Source: Caldilineaceae bacterium
Lineage (GTDB): Bacteria > Chloroflexota > Anaerolineae > Caldilineales > Caldilineaceae
DNA: 7,392 bases
Assembly: GCA_026645635.1 (NCBI GenBank)
Contig: JAPKMV010000154.1
Coordinates: 1-7,392, forward strand
Direction: 5' to 3'
Shown: in pieces, positions 6,074-7,392 of the stretch
Position numbering within the stretch: position 1 is the first letter of the stretch
How the letters are laid out: every line of letters starts with the position of its first letter
Made by a program: the position numbers and the translations under genes
The notes under the pieces: model-generated
What the model saw: only the letters and a program-made list of their open reading frames with translations
The model's database searches: none
What the model was told of the DNA's origin: nothing

Positions 6074-6111
6074 GGCTGACCACGATTACCGGCAGAGGCT
6101 GGTTCGATCAG

Positions 6112-6214
6112 ACAATAGCGGCAATAGTTCTGTGTCTCGCAAAGGCGCGAAGGGCAAAGATGTTTTCTCCTGGCGTCTTGGCGTGGAATTCCTTTTCGCC
6201 GATGACGCTATTGT
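6112..6214. repeat. Palindromic intergenic repeat, copy 2 (degenerate)
   Basis: This shares with the repeat at 544-653 the blocks CGCAAAGGCGC, TTCTCCTGGCGTC, TTGGCGTG, ATTCCTT and TCGCCGATGA in the same order and strand. Eight bases (TTTGCGCC in copy 1) are missing after GGCGTC, which removes most of the inner stem's right arm. The edges are again self-complementary: ACAATAGCG (6112-6120) with CGCTATTGT (6206-6214), nine perfect pairs, but of a sequence different from copy 1's edges. It lies between the divergent ATPase and metallopeptidase genes and encodes nothing convincing. Confidence 0.65.
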
Positions 6215-6257
6215 AGCACAGACAGTGATGGATGCCGGCTGGCAGCTTCTCTGAGGG

Positions 6258-6297
6258 GCTGTTTGAAAAGGGGCCAGGTTGATGCAGATCAACCTGG
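6258..6297 (+). repeat. Fragment of repeat family 2 ending in a perfect hairpin
   Basis: GGCTGTTTGAAAAGG (6258-6272) matches the start of unit C base for base over TGTTTGAAAAGG, and GGTTGATGCAG resembles TTTGACGCAG that follows in the full unit. From 6274 to 6297 the sequence is a perfect hairpin, CCAGGTTGAT-GCAG-ATCAACCTGG, 10 pairs around a tetraloop. There is no T-run after it, so it is not a standard terminator. Its place 70 bases before the metallopeptidase start would also suit an operator. Confidence 0.55.
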
Positions 6298-6347
6298 GAC
6301 GGAATTCCATGCTACAGACGCAGCGGTACTCGTTCTGATAGACTGGC

Positions 6348-6356
6348 TGCTATACT
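6348..6356 (+). promoter_or_regulatory. Extended -10 promoter for a near-leaderless transcript
   Basis: TGC-TATACT fits an extended -10 element (TGnTATAAT, five of six in the hexamer). No good -35 hexamer is found 16-18 bases upstream, as expected when the TGn extension is used. Transcription would begin at about 6362-6364, only a few bases before the ATG at 6367, and no Shine-Dalgarno sequence lies before that ATG. The two facts together suggest leaderless or near-leaderless mRNA. Confidence 0.45.
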
Positions 6357-6366
6357 GGTGCACCAT

Positions 6367-7392
6367 ATGAACATCGAGCAATCTGCCGCTGAGCCGCTTT
6401 CCGTCAACCGCTTCATCGCCGCAAGCCTGCGGTGGTTGCTGCGCGCGGTGCAGTTCGCCAGTATAATCGCCGCTGCGTTCCTCCTGCTGGGGCGCAGCAA
6501 CCTGGACGCCAACGGCGTCACCTGGGCGCGAGTCAACACCGAAATCAGCGGCTGGGGCTGGGACATCATCGGCTGGGAGGCGGCGGCCATTGCGGGCAAG
6601 CTGCGTGCAGGTCTCGACCAGCCGGTTGCGCACCTCGATGCGCCATCGCGGGCCGTGGTCGTGCGCGAATATGTGGCGCGCAGCGAGCGCATCGACGGCC
6701 TGGAGGGAGAGATCAACCGGCTGGCGGCGGCTGCGGGCAGCCAGATCACGCCGGAGATGGCGCGGGTGCAGGCGACGATCGACGGGCTGCGCCACGAGCA
6801 GCACCTGCGCCAGGCGGCAGTGGAGCAGATCATCGAGGGGCAGGTGGGCGAGCAGCTTGCCGCAGCCGGGCTGACCGTGGGCAACTCGGTTCTACCGCCG
6901 GTGCTTTTCACCTTTAGCGAAGCCCCGCGCAAGCTGATCGTCAGCCCGCGCAACCGCATCGACACCGCGTATTGGGCGATGCTCGACCCGGAACTGCCGG
7001 TGGATGCGCGCGAGCGCATCGAGGCGACCCTGTACGAGAACGAGGATCTCAGCGCCTACATCACCCATATCGGCGGGTTGGGCGCGTTTCCCACGCTGGT
7101 GATCGACCGCGGCGGGTTGCCGTGGCTTCTCAGCACGGTGGCGCACGAGTGGGTGCACAATTATTTGACGTTTTTCCCCCTGGGCATCAGCTACGGTCAG
7201 AACGCCGAGGTGACGATTCTCAACGAGACCGTGGCGGACATCGTCGGCGACGAGATCGGCGCAGCCGCGCTGGCGCAGCACTACCCGGAGCTTGTCCCGC
7301 CCCCAACAGTTGCGGAGACCGGAACGCCCGCCGCGGGGGAACCGATGGCGCCGCCGCCCGCATTCGACTTCGTGCGGGAGATGCGCCACACG
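6367..7392 (+). CDS. Membrane-anchored thermolysin-like zinc metallopeptidase, partial at 3' end
   Basis: The frame stays open to the window edge (342 codons seen, with no stop). An N-terminal basic stretch (R16, R22, R26) precedes one membrane segment at about 27-42 (AVQFASIIAAAFLLLG), suggesting cytoplasmic N-terminus and an outside catalytic part. Residues about 100-165 are charged and heptad-like (SERIDGLEGEINRLAAAAG and following), a possible coiled coil. The catalytic site is VAHEWVHNYL: His260, Glu261 and His264 form HExxH, and 22 residues later NETVAD (286-291) supplies Glu287 in the NExxxD arrangement of gluzincins such as thermolysin. Zinc-dependent peptide hydrolysis at the cell surface is therefore likely; the substrate is unknown. 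After the site comes a Pro/Ala-rich linker (about 309-332). I do not recognise a named family. No Shine-Dalgarno sequence is seen; the start follows an extended -10 element closely, and GTG 6358 in frame would add three residues. Confidence 0.8.
   Translation, partial: MNIEQSAAEPLSVNRFIAASLRWLLRAVQFASIIAAAFLLLGRSNLDANGVTWARVNTEISGWGWDIIGWEAAAIAGKLRAGLDQPVAHLDAPSRAVVVREYVARSERIDGLEGEINRLAAAAGSQITPEMARVQATIDGLRHEQHLRQAAVEQIIEGQVGEQLAAAGLTVGNSVLPPVLFTFSEAPRKLIVSPRNRIDTAYWAMLDPELPVDARERIEATLYENEDLSAYITHIGGLGAFPTLVIDRGGLPWLLSTVAHEWVHNYLTFFPLGISYGQNAEVTILNETVADIVGDEIGAAALAQHYPELVPPPTVAETGTPAAGEPMAPPPAFDFVREMRHT

Noticed and set aside
5628..6254. 208-residue plus-strand frame running through the ATPase start and repeat copy 2
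   Set aside because: It is antisense to the ATPase N-terminus and then translates the repeat (SRKGAKGKDVFSWRLGVEF), a common false gene in genomes with this repeat type.

Overview
The window is GC-rich bacterial DNA. It carries several gene types and repeats that are common in Chloroflexota (Anaerolineae or Caldilineae-like): an XRE-HTH/NB-ARC/TPR regulator, a 7-transmembrane histidine-kinase sensor domain, an AAA-like ATPase fused to a PD-(D/E)XK domain, and dispersed repeats of the GACGCAGAGGCGC and CGCAAAGACGCAAAGGCGC types. The assignment to Chloroflexota is an inference from this combination. No rRNA, tRNA or taxonomic marker is present.

Layout. Positions 1-475 hold two leftward genes: the N-terminus of a secreted protein with a clear signal peptide (cut by the window edge), preceded by a small unrecognised protein. 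Positions 476-687 are a divergent intergenic region dominated by a 110-bp palindromic repeat. Positions 688-3554 encode rightward what looks like one large STAND-type regulator (XRE HTH, NB-ARC ATPase, winged helix, TPR superhelix). It is broken into two reading frames by a one-base shift at about 1704, inside the NB-ARC GxP motif. Positions 3555-3767 are a convergent intergenic region filled with three copies of a second repeat family in mixed orientation. The third copy runs into the 3' end of the next gene.

Positions 3768-6062 hold a leftward pair, probably an operon: first an ATPase with a C-terminal PD-(D/E)XK-like site (4503-6062), then 15 bases later a 7TM sensor domain (3768-4487). 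The sensor stops where a kinase module would be expected, and its last ~21 residues are translated repeat DNA. Positions 6063-6366 are a divergent spacer holding a second, degenerate copy of the first repeat, a fragment of the second repeat family, a perfect 10-bp-stem hairpin and an extended -10 promoter. From 6367 to the window end runs a rightward membrane-anchored metallopeptidase with HEWVH and NETVAD zinc-site motifs; it continues past the edge.

Functionally, the window combines signal-sensing and ATPase genes (STAND regulator, AAA/PD-(D/E)XK protein, 7TM sensor) with two envelope proteins. Two of these genes show decay or remodelling: a frameshift in one and repeat-mediated truncation in the other. 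The repeats occupy every intergenic space longer than 100 bases. I see no CRISPR array, insertion sequence with a transposase, RNA gene or replication origin.
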